Shown: positions 10,088 through 19,599 of the stretch, piece after piece
Layout of the letters: the number at the start of each line of letters is the position of its first letter
How positions within the stretch are numbered: position 1 is the stretch's first letter
Assembly (NCBI GenBank): GCA_016217545.1
Contig: JACRHT010000002.1
Span: 310,001-374,000, forward strand
Direction: 5' to 3'
DNA length: 64,000 bases
Origin: Opitutia bacterium
GTDB lineage: Bacteria > Verrucomicrobiota > Verrucomicrobiia > Opitutales > Opitutaceae
The notes under the pieces: generated by a model
Told to the model about the DNA's origin: nothing
What the model saw: the letters and a program-made list of their open reading frames with translations, nothing else
Database searches by the model: none
Program-made: the position numbers and the translations under genes

Positions 10088-10854
10088 GAAACAAGCTGCT
10101 CATGCTGCTCGCCCTCCTCGGCCTGCTCGCCTGCGTGCCGAATTTCGCGCAGGCAAACGCCAAGGACGAGAAGGTGATGAAGTCGTTCGAAAAAGAACTG
10201 AGAGCGCTGCAGCAGGCGTTTTTCGCATCCGATGACCTCGAGAAGCGGATCGAGGTGCAGAAGCAAATGCAGCAACTGTTCACCACCACCCTGAAGCAAC
10301 TGTCCGACGAGACCCGGCCCGTGATGGAAGTCTCGGTCAAAGTCGTCCTCCCCTTGCAGCAGCAGGCGGCGGAGTTCATGGACCTGGCGGCGAAATTCTC
10401 CAGCTCAGGCCAGGGAGATCCGGCGACGATCAAAGAGCGTGGCGATATCGCGCCGCGCATCGCCACACTCGAAGAGCTGGAGCGACGCAATGCCGCCCTG
10501 CTGGCCGAGATCTCGACCATGAACGAGCGCCTCGGTCACGCGCTCGATGCGGGCAAGATCACAGGAAAGCAACGCGCGGGATTCCTCGCGGGATTCAACG
10601 AAACCACCGGCCGCTCGCTCGGTCCGATGAAGGCGATCCGCACGCTCGACGGACAGATCTTCGCCGAGATGAAGCGCCTCTACCGCTTGCTCGATGAGCA
10701 CTGGGGCAAGTGGAAATACGAGGACGAGGATTTCGTCTGGCAGGACAGCGAAGCCGAGAAAGCCTGCCTTGAGATCCAAACCTCCCTCGGCACCCTTTTG
10801 GAGCGGGAATCCGCCGCCGAAGCCGAACTCTCCAAGCGCACCCAAGTCCCCTGA
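10084..10854 (+). CDS. Exported alpha-helical protein of unknown function
   Basis: 256 residues, not assigned to a family I recognise. The N-terminus [18 protein letters not shown] reads as a signal peptide of about 25 residues ending AQANA; the cysteine at 17 is not in a clear lipobox. The rest is highly charged and helix-prone, with heptad-like stretches at about 30-75 and 120-170 that suggest coiled coils. It overlaps kbl by four bases and sits five bases before the M13 peptidase gene, so it appears to belong to a tdh-kbl-exported protein-peptidase operon. A periplasmic or envelope role is inferred only from the signal peptide. Confidence 0.7.
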
Positions 10855-10859
10855 TCACC

Positions 10860-12863
10860 ATGCCATCCCTCCTCCGCCCCCTCCTGCTGAGCGCCCTCGG
10901 TGCTGCAGCCACCCTTGCCGCCTCGCCCATCACCGCCGTCGACCGCGGCTACATGGACCTCGCGGTCAACCCCGCGAAGGATTTCTACGACTACGCCAAT
11001 GGCTCGTTCAACAAGGTCCCGATCCCGGGCGAATACTCCGCCTACGGCGTCAATCAGGAGATCGACGAGCGGAACTTCGCGATCGTGAAGGAAATTCTCG
11101 AGACGTCGGCGAAGACCAGCGGCCCGAAAGGCAGCATCGCCCAGCGCGTCGGGGATTTCTACGCCGCCGGCATGGACGAGGCCGCCATCGAAGCCGCCGG
11201 CCTCCAGCCGCTCGCCCCCTACTTCGCGCAAATCGACGCACTCGAAAAACCCGCCGACATCGTTCCGCTGCTCGGCAAATTCTATGTGCAAGGCACCGAC
11301 TGCGGCTTCCGCTTCGGCGCGACAGTCGATGACAAGGACAGCACGGCGATGATCGTCGGCTTCTCCCAAGGCGGACTCGGCTTGCCCGAGCGAGAGTTCT
11401 ATTTCCGCACCGACCCGAAGTCCGTCGACATCCGCCAGGCCTACGAAGCGCACGTGGCGCGCATGTTCGTGCTCGCGGGCGAGCAGCCCGAGAAGGCTCT
11501 CGCCGCGGCCGACACCGTCCTCGCCTTCGAGACCAAGCTCGCCGGCGCCTCGCGCAAGCTCGTCGACCTGCGCGACCCCGAGAAAAACTACAACAAGTTC
11601 AAGCTGACCGAACTCGACGGCGCCGTCCCCGGCTTCGACTGGAAAGGATTCTTCGCCGCCGCGCAGCTCCCCGCCAGCGAGCAAACCGTGCTCATCGGCC
11701 AGCCGGAATTCTTCACCGCGTTCGCCGAGCTGACGAAATCCGAGCCGCTCGACACGTGGAAGCTCTACCTGCGGTGGTCGCTGCTCCACGATTCCGCCAA
11801 CTACCTCGGCCACGCCTTCGTCGACGAGACCTTCGCCTTCTACGGCAAGAAGCTCACCGGCCGCACCGAACTGCGTCCGCGCTGGAAGCGCGTCCTCGCC
11901 GCCGCCGACGGAGCCATCGGCTTCGACCTCGGCCAGCTCTACGTGAAGCGCGCCTTCAGCCCCGAAGCCAAGGCCCGCGCGCTCGAAATGGTGAAGTTCC
12001 ACCTCCAGGCCATGCGCAACCGCATCGCCGCCTCGACTTGGATGAGCGACGCCACGAAGCAGGCCGCCTACAAGAAGATCGAGACGATGCGCAGCAAGAT
12101 CGGCTACCCCGACGTCTGGAAGGACTACAGCGAGCTCACGATCACGCGCGATTCCTACCTCGCCAACATGATCGCTGCCTCGGCGTTCAACTACCGCCGC
12201 AACATGGAAAAGCTCGGCAAGCCGGTCGACCGCAACGAGTGGTTCATGACCCCGCAGACGAACAACGCCTACTATTCGCCGCAGCTGAATGAAATGTGCT
12301 TCCCCGCCGGCATCCTGCAGCCGCCGTTCTTCGACGAGAAAGCCGACGACGCGGCGAACTACGGCGCGCTCGCCTCCACCATCGGCCACGAACTCACTCA
12401 CGGCTTCGACGACGAGGGGCGGCAATACGACCACGAAGGCAACCTGAAGGGCTGGTGGAACGACGACGACGTGAAGCGTTTCGAGAAACTCGCCGACAAC
12501 ATCGTCGCGCAATACGACGCCTTCGAACCGCTCCCCGGCCTGCACATCGAAGGCAGACAAACGCTCGGCGAAAACATCGCCGACGTCGGCGGCCTGCGCA
12601 TTTCCTACGAGGCGTTCAAGCTCGCCACGGCGAACAAGCGCCTCGCTCCGATCGACGGGTTCACGCCCGACCAGCGCTTCTTCATCGCCTTCGCCCAAGG
12701 CTGGCGCACCAACCAGCGTCCCGAAGACGTCCGCACTCGCATCCAGTCCGACGTGCACAGCCCGATCAAGTGGCGCGTGCTCGGCCCGGTCGCGAACTTC
12801 CCAGAGTTCTACGACGCCTTCGGCCAGCCGCGCCCGGCGAATTTGCTGCCGGAAGTCTGGTGA
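10860..12863 (+). CDS. M13 family zinc metallopeptidase (neprilysin/PepO-like)
   Basis: Zinc endopeptidase acting on short peptides; 667 residues, typical for the family. A signal peptide of about 20 residues (ending TLAASP) indicates export. The gluzincin motif HELTH gives zinc ligands H510 and H514 with catalytic E511. The third ligand is the glutamate in ENIADVGG, about 60 residues on. The N-terminal PAKDFYDYANGSF block and a C-terminus ending in VW are family hallmarks. It follows the coiled-coil exported protein by five bases. Together with tdh-kbl this suggests a peptide and amino-acid scavenging unit, which is inference. Confidence 0.93.
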   Translation: MPSLLRPLLLSALGAAATLAASPITAVDRGYMDLAVNPAKDFYDYANGSFNKVPIPGEYSAYGVNQEIDERNFAIVKEILETSAKTSGPKGSIAQRVGDFYAAGMDEAAIEAAGLQPLAPYFAQIDALEKPADIVPLLGKFYVQGTDCGFRFGATVDDKDSTAMIVGFSQGGLGLPEREFYFRTDPKSVDIRQAYEAHVARMFVLAGEQPEKALAAADTVLAFETKLAGASRKLVDLRDPEKNYNKFKLTELDGAVPGFDWKGFFAAAQLPASEQTVLIGQPEFFTAFAELTKSEPLDTWKLYLRWSLLHDSANYLGHAFVDETFAFYGKKLTGRTELRPRWKRVLAAADGAIGFDLGQLYVKRAFSPEAKARALEMVKFHLQAMRNRIAASTWMSDATKQAAYKKIETMRSKIGYPDVWKDYSELTITRDSYLANMIAASAFNYRRNMEKLGKPVDRNEWFMTPQTNNAYYSPQLNEMCFPAGILQPPFFDEKADDAANYGALASTIGHELTHGFDDEGRQYDHEGNLKGWWNDDDVKRFEKLADNIVAQYDAFEPLPGLHIEGRQTLGENIADVGGLRISYEAFKLATANKRLAPIDGFTPDQRFFIAFAQGWRTNQRPEDVRTRIQSDVHSPIKWRVLGPVANFPEFYDAFGQPRPANLLPEVW

Positions 12864-12905
12864 GACGCGCGCGACACGTCCGCACCGCCTCGTAGAGCCT
12901 TTTCT

Positions 12906-12982
12906 GTAGCCGGGCTCGCTGAGCCCGGTCGGTGCTTCCTCCCTCGGGAAAGTTCCTTTCCGGGGTCGGCGACCCCGGCTAC
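12906..12982. repeat. REPIN family A, copy 2
   Basis: Near-identical to 1198-1274: GTAG plus CCGGGCTCgctGAGCCCGG at 12906-12928, mirrored by a second hairpin at 12960-12982. The spacer and the flanking TTTTCT and ATTATTTTTGAAA are shared with copy 1. It lies between the convergent M13 peptidase and alpha/beta-hydrolase genes. Confidence 0.87.
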
Positions 12983-13035
12983 ATTATTTTTGAAAGTGCT
13001 CTAGCGGGGACACCAGCGACCAGACATGGCTTGTG

Positions 13036-13107
13036 GTAGGGCGGGACCGCTGGGCCCGCCGCGTGGTCGGCATCACGTTCCCGGCGGGCCCAGCGGTCCC
13101 GCCCTAC
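13036..13107. repeat. REPIN family C, copy 1
   Basis: An inverted pair of a 25-base unit made of GTAG and hairpin arms GGCGGG/CCCGCC (13036-13060 and 13083-13107). The same unit recurs at 43712-43783 with a different spacer. The right end is one base from the stop codon of the next minus-strand gene, so it may also serve as a transcript-end hairpin. Confidence 0.87.
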
Positions 13108-13108
13108 C

Positions 13109-13939
13109 TCACGGCAACGAGGCCGCGAAATCGCGCAGCGCGTTCCAGTAGCGCTCGCCGGCGATCGCGACGAAGTCGTTGTGCTGCGCGCCTTCGATCC
13201 AGAGATGCGACTTCTTGCCGGGCGCCGCAGCGTGGAGCTTTTCGCCGTGCTTGAACGGGATCACCTCATCCGCCGTGCCGTGCACCACGAGCACGGGGCA
13301 TTTCACGCGCGGGAGCTTGCGGAGATTTTCGAATTGGTCGAACGGCAGCAGACGCACGCGCGTCATCACGCGATACACACTCATGAACGCCGACTGGAGC
13401 ACGAGCCCCGCGACCGGTTCGCGCGCCGCGAGATCGGTGGCCGGACCGCCGCCGAGTGAGCGACCGACCAGAATCACACGTGAGAGCGGCACCTTCAGCG
13501 TGTCCTGCAGGTAGCGCGCCGCAGCCGCGTTCGCCGCGTAGATCGCCTCTTCGTTCGGCCGGCCGGTGCTGACGCCGTAGCCGGGATAGTCGTAGGCGAA
13601 CACCGCGTAGCCGCGCGCATGCATTTCGCGCAGGAACGGCTCGAGCGCGCCGAGATCCTCGGCGTTGCCGTGGAAGAACCACAGCGTGTGCTTCGCCGCC
13701 GGATTCGGCAGATACACCGCCGCGACTGAGCCGCCATCGGGCGTCGGAATGCGGATGACGTTTTCCGGTTCCTTGCGCAAGGCGTAGTCCGGAAAATAGA
13801 GCATCCCGTCGACGATCCCCGCCGCCAACGCCGTGAGCGCGACGTAAAGCACGAGTCCCGCGACGACGAGCCAGCCTCCCATTCTCCAATAGTCGTGCGG
13901 CGCCATGCGATCCGGATTCGTCCCCGAATAGTGGCGCAT
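13109..13939 (-). CDS. Membrane-anchored alpha/beta hydrolase (BEM46/ABHD13-like)
   Basis: Serine hydrolase with an N-terminal membrane segment (about residues 22-42); 276 residues. The triad is S161 (GRSLGGG), D224 (GTADEVIP) and H253 (AQHNDF). The HGNAEDLG oxyanion region and YDYPGYG are typical of the BEM46/ABHD13 group. Substrate unknown; esterase or peptidase activity is likely. The start is the ATG at 13939, five bases after the hisS stop. An in-frame ATG ten residues on is also possible. It is probably the last gene of an HU-hisS-hydrolase run on the minus strand. Confidence 0.8.
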   Translation of the reverse strand: MRHYSGTNPDRMAPHDYWRMGGWLVVAGLVLYVALTALAAGIVDGMLYFPDYALRKEPENVIRIPTPDGGSVAAVYLPNPAAKHTLWFFHGNAEDLGALEPFLREMHARGYAVFAYDYPGYGVSTGRPNEEAIYAANAAAARYLQDTLKVPLSRVILVGRSLGGGPATDLAAREPVAGLVLQSAFMSVYRVMTRVRLLPFDQFENLRKLPRVKCPVLVVHGTADEVIPFKHGEKLHAAAPGKKSHLWIEGAQHNDFVAIAGERYWNALRDFAASLP

Positions 13940-13944
13940 GACTC

Positions 13945-15258
13945 TCAGTGTCCGCCGAGCGTATCGCGCACCGCATCCGCGACGCGATCCCGCGGCACTT
14001 CGCGCTCGGAGCGGTCGGTCAGGTCGCGGATTTTCACGACGCCCTTGGCGAGTTCGTCGCCGCCATAGATCAGCGCGAGCTTCGCGCCGGATTCGGCGGC
14101 GGCCTTGAACTGTCTGCCGAAGGCCACGTCCTTGAGCGGATATTCGACGCGCCAACCGGCCGCGCGCAGCGCACGGATGTCGGCGAACGCCGCGGCGCGC
14201 TCGGCCTCGCCGCCGATGACGGCGTAGGCGTCGGGCGCGTTGACGAACGTCGGCGCGAGGCCGCGTTGCTCGAGGAGAATGCCAGTGGTGACGTCGCCGA
14301 TGGCGAAGCCGACGGCGGGCAGATCCGCGTAACCGAGCTTCTTGACGAGATCGTTGTAGCGGCCGCCGCCGGCGAGCGCGCGAAGGTCGCCCTTGCGGTC
14401 GAACGCCTCGAACACGAAGCCGGTGTAGTAAGCGAGGCCGCGCACGACGGCGAGGTCGACGCTGACAAAGTCACTCAGGCCCATCGCGGCGAGGCCGCCG
14501 AGCACCTTGCGCCAATCGGCGAGGCGGGTGTTGAGTTTTTCCGAGGCGAACGGCGCCAGCGCGGCTTCGAGATCGGCGAGCGTTTTGATCTGAAGGAACG
14601 CGAGCACGCGCTGCTTCTTCTCATCGTCGAGCGCGCCGTGCGCCTCGACGTAACCCTTGAAAGCATCGTCACCCATCTTCTCGTAGCGATCGATCGCACC
14701 GAGGATGCCGCGCGATTGCGCGTCGTTGAAACCGAGCGCCTCGAGATAGAAAAACCACAGGTCGCGGTCGCTCAGGCGGACATAGAAATCGTCCTTGGTC
14801 AGGCCGAAGCCCGTCATGCACTGAATGAGCAGTGCGATGAGTTCGATCTCCGCTTCCGGACCGGCTTCGCCGAAGATGTCGGCGTTGAACTGGTTGAAGG
14901 CGCGGAGGCGGCCCTTTTGCGCGCGTTCGTAACGATAAAATTCCGCGATGCTGAACCACTTGATCGGGCGCTTCAGCGCGCCGGCCTTGGCGCCGACCAT
15001 GCGGCACACGGTGGGCGTCATCTCCGGGCGCAACGAGACCTCGCGCTCGCCTTTGTCCGTGAAGGAGAAAAGTTGGCCCTCGATCTCGTCGCCCGACTTC
15101 GTCGTGTAGAGCTCGAGCGGCTCCAGGACGGGCGCGTCGTATTCCTGAAAGCCGTAGCTGGTGGCGGCTTGGCGCCAGACGCGGAAGATGTGCTGACGCC
15201 GGGAGAAGTCTTCCGGATAAAATTCGCGGAAGCCGGGAAGGGACTGAAATCCTGCCAT
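13945..15258 (-). CDS. hisS: Histidyl-tRNA synthetase
   Basis: Class II aminoacyl-tRNA synthetase charging tRNA-His; 437 residues. The motif 2 region (around FRYER-like FYRYERAQKGRLR), the histidine-binding RGLAYYTGFVFE and motif 3 GGGRYNDL are all visible, and the C-terminal part fits the anticodon-binding domain. I set the start at the ATG at 15258 (MAGFQSLPGF); the longer open frame from 15312 would overlap the upstream HU-like gene and adds a basic tail with no family match. It lies 28 bases downstream of the HU/IHF-like gene. Confidence 0.93.
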   Translation of the reverse strand: MAGFQSLPGFREFYPEDFSRRQHIFRVWRQAATSYGFQEYDAPVLEPLELYTTKSGDEIEGQLFSFTDKGEREVSLRPEMTPTVCRMVGAKAGALKRPIKWFSIAEFYRYERAQKGRLRAFNQFNADIFGEAGPEAEIELIALLIQCMTGFGLTKDDFYVRLSDRDLWFFYLEALGFNDAQSRGILGAIDRYEKMGDDAFKGYVEAHGALDDEKKQRVLAFLQIKTLADLEAALAPFASEKLNTRLADWRKVLGGLAAMGLSDFVSVDLAVVRGLAYYTGFVFEAFDRKGDLRALAGGGRYNDLVKKLGYADLPAVGFAIGDVTTGILLEQRGLAPTFVNAPDAYAVIGGEAERAAAFADIRALRAAGWRVEYPLKDVAFGRQFKAAAESGAKLALIYGGDELAKGVVKIRDLTDRSEREVPRDRVADAVRDTLGGH

Positions 15259-15286
15259 GAAGCGGTTGCGGAGGACGGGCGGACGA

Positions 15287-15652
15287 TCAGGTCGTCTCGT
15301 CGTCTTCGCCATCGTCGGCCGAGGCCGGCGCAGGCGGGTTGGCTTTGAGCTGCTCGAGGTTGAGCGCCTTGATCTTCTGCTTCAAAATCTTGCCGCTCTT
15401 GAACTTCACGACGGCGCGCTCGGGAATCACGACTTCCGTCTCCGGTTTGTTCGGATTGCGGCCGACGCGGGCTTTGCGCACTTGGACTTCGAGGACGCCG
15501 AAGTTGCGCAGCTCGACATTTCGGCCGGCAGCAAGGGCTTCCATAACGATGTCGAGGGTCATCTGGACCGTGTCTTGGATTTGCTTCTGCGGAAACCCAG
15601 TCTTCTCGTAGATCTCCAGGACGATTTCGCGTTTGGTGAGGTTGGTCGACAT
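15287..15652 (-). CDS. HU/IHF family DNA-binding protein with acidic tail
   Basis: Small nucleoid protein of 121 residues. It carries the HU/IHF fold: an N-terminal helical dimerisation region starting LTKREIVLEIYEKTG and the beta-arm with GRNPNKP (64-70), whose proline intercalates DNA in the family. About 20 extra C-terminal residues are proline/alanine-rich and end in the acidic DDGEDDETT, unlike the usual 90-100-residue HU. It precedes hisS on the same strand. Whether it is functionally HU or IHF cannot be decided from the sequence. Confidence 0.88.
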   Translation of the reverse strand: MSTNLTKREIVLEIYEKTGFPQKQIQDTVQMTLDIVMEALAAGRNVELRNFGVLEVQVRKARVGRNPNKPETEVVIPERAVVKFKSGKILKQKIKALNLEQLKANPPAPASADDGEDDETT

Positions 15653-15746
15653 GGCGTGGCGGGGTTGAGGTTTGACGGCACAAACAATTCATGAGCGCGT
15701 GCTTGCGTCAACGGCAAACCCGCGTAAGGCGTTACCCCTAATTCCG

Positions 15747-16442
15747 ATGCCCGATCCGAACGCAGTTCGTTCCATGTTCTCCCGTATCGCGGGGCGCTAC
15801 GACGTCGCGAATCACCTGTTGAGCGGCGGCGTGGACTTCTGGTGGCGCCGCGTGCTCGTGCGGCGTGTGCACGACGCCGCACCGCGCGACGTCCTCGATC
15901 TCGCAACTGGCAGCGGCGACGTGGCTTTCGCACTCGCCGATGGCCTGCCGCCGAGCGCGCGGATCGTCGGCATGGATTTCTGCCAGCCGATGCTCGATGA
16001 AGCCGTGAAGAAGCGCGCCGCGAGCCCGCGCTGGCAACCGGTCGATTTTCGCCAGGGCGACGGCATGGCGCTGCCGCTCGGCGATGCGCTGTTCGACGCG
16101 CTCACGATTTCCTTCGGCCTGCGTAACATGGCGGATCGCCACAAGTCGCTGACGGAGATGCGACGCGTGCTGCGGCCAGGCGGACGGCTGTTCGTGTTGG
16201 AATTCTCGCAACCGTTCGCGTGGTTCCGGCCGATCTACTACACCTATCTCAAATACGTGCTGCCCTCGATCGCGGCCGTCGTCACCGGCGATCGCGGTGC
16301 CTACGAATACCTCTGCGGGTCCATCGAACAATTTCCGAACCGCGAAGCGATGAGCGCGGAGATCCTCCGCGCCGGTTTCAAGAGCGTCCGCGCGACGCCG
16401 CTGACATTCGGTATCGTCGCGCTGCACGAAGCGCAGGCGTAA
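15747..16442 (+). CDS. ubiE: Demethylmenaquinone/ubiquinone C-methyltransferase
   Basis: SAM-dependent methyltransferase for the last ring methylation of menaquinone (MenG) or ubiquinone; 231 residues. The N-terminal FSRIAGRYDVANHLLSGG is the UbiE signature, and LDLATGSGDVAF is the SAM-binding loop. The conserved FGLRNMADRH and LEFSQPFA blocks follow. In this lineage menaquinone is the likely product, which is inference. The ATG at 15747 is chosen; the open frame runs upstream to 15672 without homology. It is divergent from the HU-like gene. Confidence 0.92.
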   Translation: MPDPNAVRSMFSRIAGRYDVANHLLSGGVDFWWRRVLVRRVHDAAPRDVLDLATGSGDVAFALADGLPPSARIVGMDFCQPMLDEAVKKRAASPRWQPVDFRQGDGMALPLGDALFDALTISFGLRNMADRHKSLTEMRRVLRPGGRLFVLEFSQPFAWFRPIYYTYLKYVLPSIAAVVTGDRGAYEYLCGSIEQFPNREAMSAEILRAGFKSVRATPLTFGIVALHEAQA

Positions 16443-16463
16443 GCGCGTAACGCGCGGGTGCTG

Positions 16464-16529
16464 TAGGAGCCTGCTTGCAGGCGACCAAGCGTCGCGATCA
16501 TCGGAGGTCGCCTGCGAGCAGGCTCCTAC
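16464..16529. repeat. REPIN family B, copy 2
   Basis: The same 24-base GTAG-led unit as at 1508, with core GCCTGCttGCAGGC, at 16464-16487, mirrored at 16506-16529 with one mismatch in the loop. The internal spacer is shorter than in copy 1. It lies between the convergent ubiE and erpA genes. Confidence 0.86.
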
Positions 16530-16563
16530 ATGATCCCAATCCGTCACATGATCCTGATCCGTC
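16528..16563. repeat. Two tandem 18-base repeats
   Basis: acatgatcccaatccgtc (16528-16545) is followed at once by acatgatcctgatccgtc (16546-16563), matching at 16 of 18 bases. The first copy begins in the last bases of the adjacent REPIN. Function unknown. Confidence 0.7.
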
Positions 16564-16596
16564 GCGATGCCGCGGCAATCAGCCGCTCGCTGCGGC

Positions 16597-16914
16597 TCAG
16601 TTAAACGACTTCCCGCAACCGCACGTGCTCTGCGCGTTCGGGTTCTTGATCTCGAATCCCTTGCCCTGCAGTCCGTCGTCGAAGTCGACGCTCGAACCAT
16701 TGAGATAAACGAGGCTCGTCGGATCCATCAGCACCGGAACGCCCTCGCTCACGAATTCCTGGTCGCCGTCCTTTGCCACGTCGAACGACATGCCGTATTG
16801 GAAGCCGGAGCAGCCGCCGTTCTCGATGAAGACGCGGAGTTTCTTCTGCGCATCGCCCAGGTCGGCGTGCATTTTCCGGACTTGTTGCGCGGCTCGCGGC
16901 GTCAGCGTGATCAT
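16597..16914 (-). CDS. erpA: Iron-sulfur cluster insertion protein (A-type carrier)
   Basis: A-type Fe-S carrier that delivers clusters to apoproteins; 105 residues, full length. The three cluster cysteines are C35 in NGGCSGFQY and C98/C100 in the C-terminal TCGCGKSF. The motif order fits ErpA/IscA/SufA equally; I use erpA because the gene stands alone, outside an isc or suf cluster. It converges on ubiE with REPIN B between, and is divergent from the Ser/Thr kinase gene. Confidence 0.88.
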   Translation of the reverse strand: MITLTPRAAQQVRKMHADLGDAQKKLRVFIENGGCSGFQYGMSFDVAKDGDQEFVSEGVPVLMDPTSLVYLNGSSVDFDDGLQGKGFEIKNPNAQSTCGCGKSFN

Positions 16915-17104
16915 GCGCGCAACGTAGGAGCGAACGAGACGCTGTCAATCGACACGCTCGACGCATCCGCATCGCCGCCGCCCGCCATCGCGTGCCCCAT
17001 GCGCCACGCGCAAAATTCCGCTGCGTCAACCCCTGAGCAGGAATCGTGCAAATTTCGCAGCTGAGTTCTTGCCACGCCCGCGCGCGGCCGGTTTTCTGGA
17101 GTCC

Positions 17105-18106
17105 GTGTCTTCCTTGAAGCACATCTTCAACGAGCTGCATTACGAGCTGACCCGCAAAATTTCCGAAGGCGGCATGGGCGTCGTCTACGAAGCCGTGCAG
17201 CGCGGGGCCGGCCAGTTCCGCAAGGTCGTCGCGATCAAACTGATTCGCGAGGAATACTCCGCGATCGAGGAATTCCAGAAGAACTTCATCGGGGAGGCCC
17301 GCCTCGTGGCCGACCTCATCCACACCAACATCGTCCAAACCTACCACCTCGGCCAGATCGGCGGGCAGTATTTTATGACGATGGAGTTCGTGAACGGCGT
17401 GAACCTCGAGCAGTTCCTCGAACGCCACGCCGAACTCAAACGCCCGGTGCCGGTCGACCTCGCGGCCTTCATCATCTCGCGCGTCTGCCGCGGCCTCAGC
17501 TACGCCCACGCCAAACGCGGCGCCGACGGCCGCCTCCTCGGCATCGTCCACCGCGACGTGAATCCGAAGAACATCATGATCGCCCACGAAGGCGACGTGA
17601 AGCTCACGGACTTCGGCATAGCGAAGGCCTTGGACCTGATGTATAACGAGGAAGGCAAGGTCATCCCGGGCAAGGACGAGTATCTCTCCCCCGAAGGTGC
17701 CAGCTACGCCGTCACCGACGCACGCTCCGACCTCTTCTCGCTCGGCATCGTCCTGTCGGAACTCCTCCTCGGCAAAAACCTCTTCCGCGCCGCCAACCGC
17801 ATCGAGTCGCGCCGCAACATTCTTCAGCTCTCCGTCCCGCGCTTCGGCGCACTGCGGCCGGAAATCGATCCGCGCCTCGACGCGATCCTCCAGCGCGCGC
17901 TCCACCGCGAGCGCAACCAGCGCTACCAGACCGCCGCCGAGATGATGACCGATCTCGAGCTTTACCTCTACAGCGACCGTTACGGCCCCACGAACGAGAA
18001 ACTCTCGGTCTACCTGCGCGAACTTTACTCCCCGACCGCTTCGTCCCACGCACCCCAGCTGTCCTCCCCGCCGCTACCCCCGCCCCCGATTGAGCGCCTT
18101 CGGTAA
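17105..18106 (+). CDS. Serine/threonine protein kinase, soluble
   Basis: Hanks-type kinase of 333 residues consisting of the kinase domain and a short proline-rich tail. The glycine loop is [11 protein letters not shown]; catalytic residues are K45 (VAIK), D151 in HRDVNPKN, N156 and D169 in DFG. The APE motif reads SPE. I see no membrane segment, PASTA or other sensor domain, so it is cytosolic. GTG at 17105 is preferred because GGAG lies a few bases before it; a TTG at 17069 would add 12 residues. It ends 12 bases before rpoN on the same strand, so the two are probably co-transcribed. Its targets are unknown. Confidence 0.88.
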   Translation: MSSLKHIFNELHYELTRKISEGGMGVVYEAVQRGAGQFRKVVAIKLIREEYSAIEEFQKNFIGEARLVADLIHTNIVQTYHLGQIGGQYFMTMEFVNGVNLEQFLERHAELKRPVPVDLAAFIISRVCRGLSYAHAKRGADGRLLGIVHRDVNPKNIMIAHEGDVKLTDFGIAKALDLMYNEEGKVIPGKDEYLSPEGASYAVTDARSDLFSLGIVLSELLLGKNLFRAANRIESRRNILQLSVPRFGALRPEIDPRLDAILQRALHRERNQRYQTAAEMMTDLELYLYSDRYGPTNEKLSVYLRELYSPTASSHAPQLSSPPLPPPPIERLR

Positions 18107-18118
18107 TCTCCTGCGCAT

Positions 18119-19588
18119 ATGAGCGGCCCGGGTTTTTCTCAAAGCTTCCAGCAGCGGCAGACGCAGCAACTCGTGCTCGCGCCGCAGATGCGGCAGTCGC
18201 TGAAGATCCTCCAAGTCGCCGCGCTCGATCTCCGCGCGACCATCCAGGAGGAGTTGCAGGCCAACCCCACGCTCGAGGAACTGCCCAGCGAGGGCATCAG
18301 CCTCGACCGCAACGACGCCAACTCCGACCGCGACTCCGACGCCTCCACCGACAAGAGCACCAACGAGGCGATGGATTTCTCGAAGGACAAGGACCTCGAT
18401 ATCCTCGGCAAGCTCAACGACGACTGGCGCGACCACCTCAGCGACACCGGCGGCGTCCGCCAGATGTCGCCCGAAGAAGACGAGCGCCGCCAGCACTTCC
18501 TCGAATCGCTCACCTCCGAGACCTCGCTCTCCGAACACCTCACCCAGCAAGCGGAGCTCTCCGAAGCCCCCTTCGAAGTGAAGACCGCCATTCGCTTCCT
18601 CGTCGGCTCGCTCGATGATCGCGGTTTCCTCAGCTCGTCGCTCTCCGACATCGCCATGATGTCCGGCCTGCCGCTCGATGTCGTGCAACAAGCCTCGAAG
18701 CTCCTGCGCTCTTTCGATCCGCCCGGCATCGGTGCCAACGATCTCGGCGACAGCCTCCTCATCCAACTCGCGCACAAGGGCCGCGAAAAATCCGTCGCCG
18801 CGCGCATCATCCGCGACCATTTCGAGCTCCTCGTCCGCCGCCGCATCCCCGACCTCGCCCGCAAGATGGGCCTCCCGCCCGAGACGATCCAGGAAGCCAT
18901 CGAGGAAATCGGCACGCTCGACCCGTCGCCCGGCCGCCGCTTCGCCGACGACTCGAACCGCGTCGTCGTTCCCGACGTCACCGTCGAGAAGGAAGGCACC
19001 GAGTGGAAGATTCAGCTCAACGCCGACTACATCCCGCGCCTCCGCCTCTCCAACACCTACAAGGACCTCATCGCGAAAGGCACGCTCAACAAACAGGAGC
19101 GCGACTACCTCCGCGAAAAGCTTCGCTCGGGCAAATTCATCATCAACGCCATCGAGCAGCGCCAGCGCACGATCGAGCGCATCACGCGCGAGATCATCCG
19201 GCACCAGACCGAATTCTTCGAGGAAGGCGTCTCGAAACTGAAGCCGCTCACGATGACCCAGATCGCGGACATCATCGGCGTGCACGAGACGACCGTCAGC
19301 CGCGCCGTCGCGAACAAATACATGAAGACCCCGCATGGCGTCTTCGACATGAAGTTCTTCTTCACCTCGGGCTATCAATCCGACGCCGGCCAAGCGGTCG
19401 CGAACACGAGCGTGAAGGAGATGATCGCCGACATCATCGCCGGCGAAGACCCCGGCGCGCCGCTCAGCGATCAGGACATCGTCGGCGTCCTCGTCGGCAA
19501 AGGCCTCAAAATCGCCCGCCGCACTGTCGCCAAATACCGCGAAGAACTCGGCCTCCTCCCGAGCAACCTGCGGCGCCGCTACGACTGA
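18119..19588 (+). CDS. rpoN: RNA polymerase sigma-54 factor
   Basis: Alternative sigma factor that recognises -24/-12 promoters and needs AAA+ activators; 489 residues. Region I is glutamine-rich at the N-terminus (QQLVLAPQMRQSLKILQ); an acidic region II follows at about 60-115. The C-terminal RpoN box ARRTVAKYREEL is intact (about 466-477), and the preceding helix-turn-helix region TMTQIADIIGVHETTVSRAV is present. It follows the Ser/Thr kinase gene by 12 bases. No sigma-54 activator is encoded in the window. Confidence 0.96.
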   Translation: MSGPGFSQSFQQRQTQQLVLAPQMRQSLKILQVAALDLRATIQEELQANPTLEELPSEGISLDRNDANSDRDSDASTDKSTNEAMDFSKDKDLDILGKLNDDWRDHLSDTGGVRQMSPEEDERRQHFLESLTSETSLSEHLTQQAELSEAPFEVKTAIRFLVGSLDDRGFLSSSLSDIAMMSGLPLDVVQQASKLLRSFDPPGIGANDLGDSLLIQLAHKGREKSVAARIIRDHFELLVRRRIPDLARKMGLPPETIQEAIEEIGTLDPSPGRRFADDSNRVVVPDVTVEKEGTEWKIQLNADYIPRLRLSNTYKDLIAKGTLNKQERDYLREKLRSGKFIINAIEQRQRTIERITREIIRHQTEFFEEGVSKLKPLTMTQIADIIGVHETTVSRAVANKYMKTPHGVFDMKFFFTSGYQSDAGQAVANTSVKEMIADIIAGEDPGAPLSDQDIVGVLVGKGLKIARRTVAKYREELGLLPSNLRRRYD

Positions 19589-19599
19589 ATACGATCACC

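Noticed and set aside
13945-15312. hisS starting at 15312
   Set aside because: This would overlap the HU-like gene; the extra residues lack family homology, so the ATG at 15258 is preferred.
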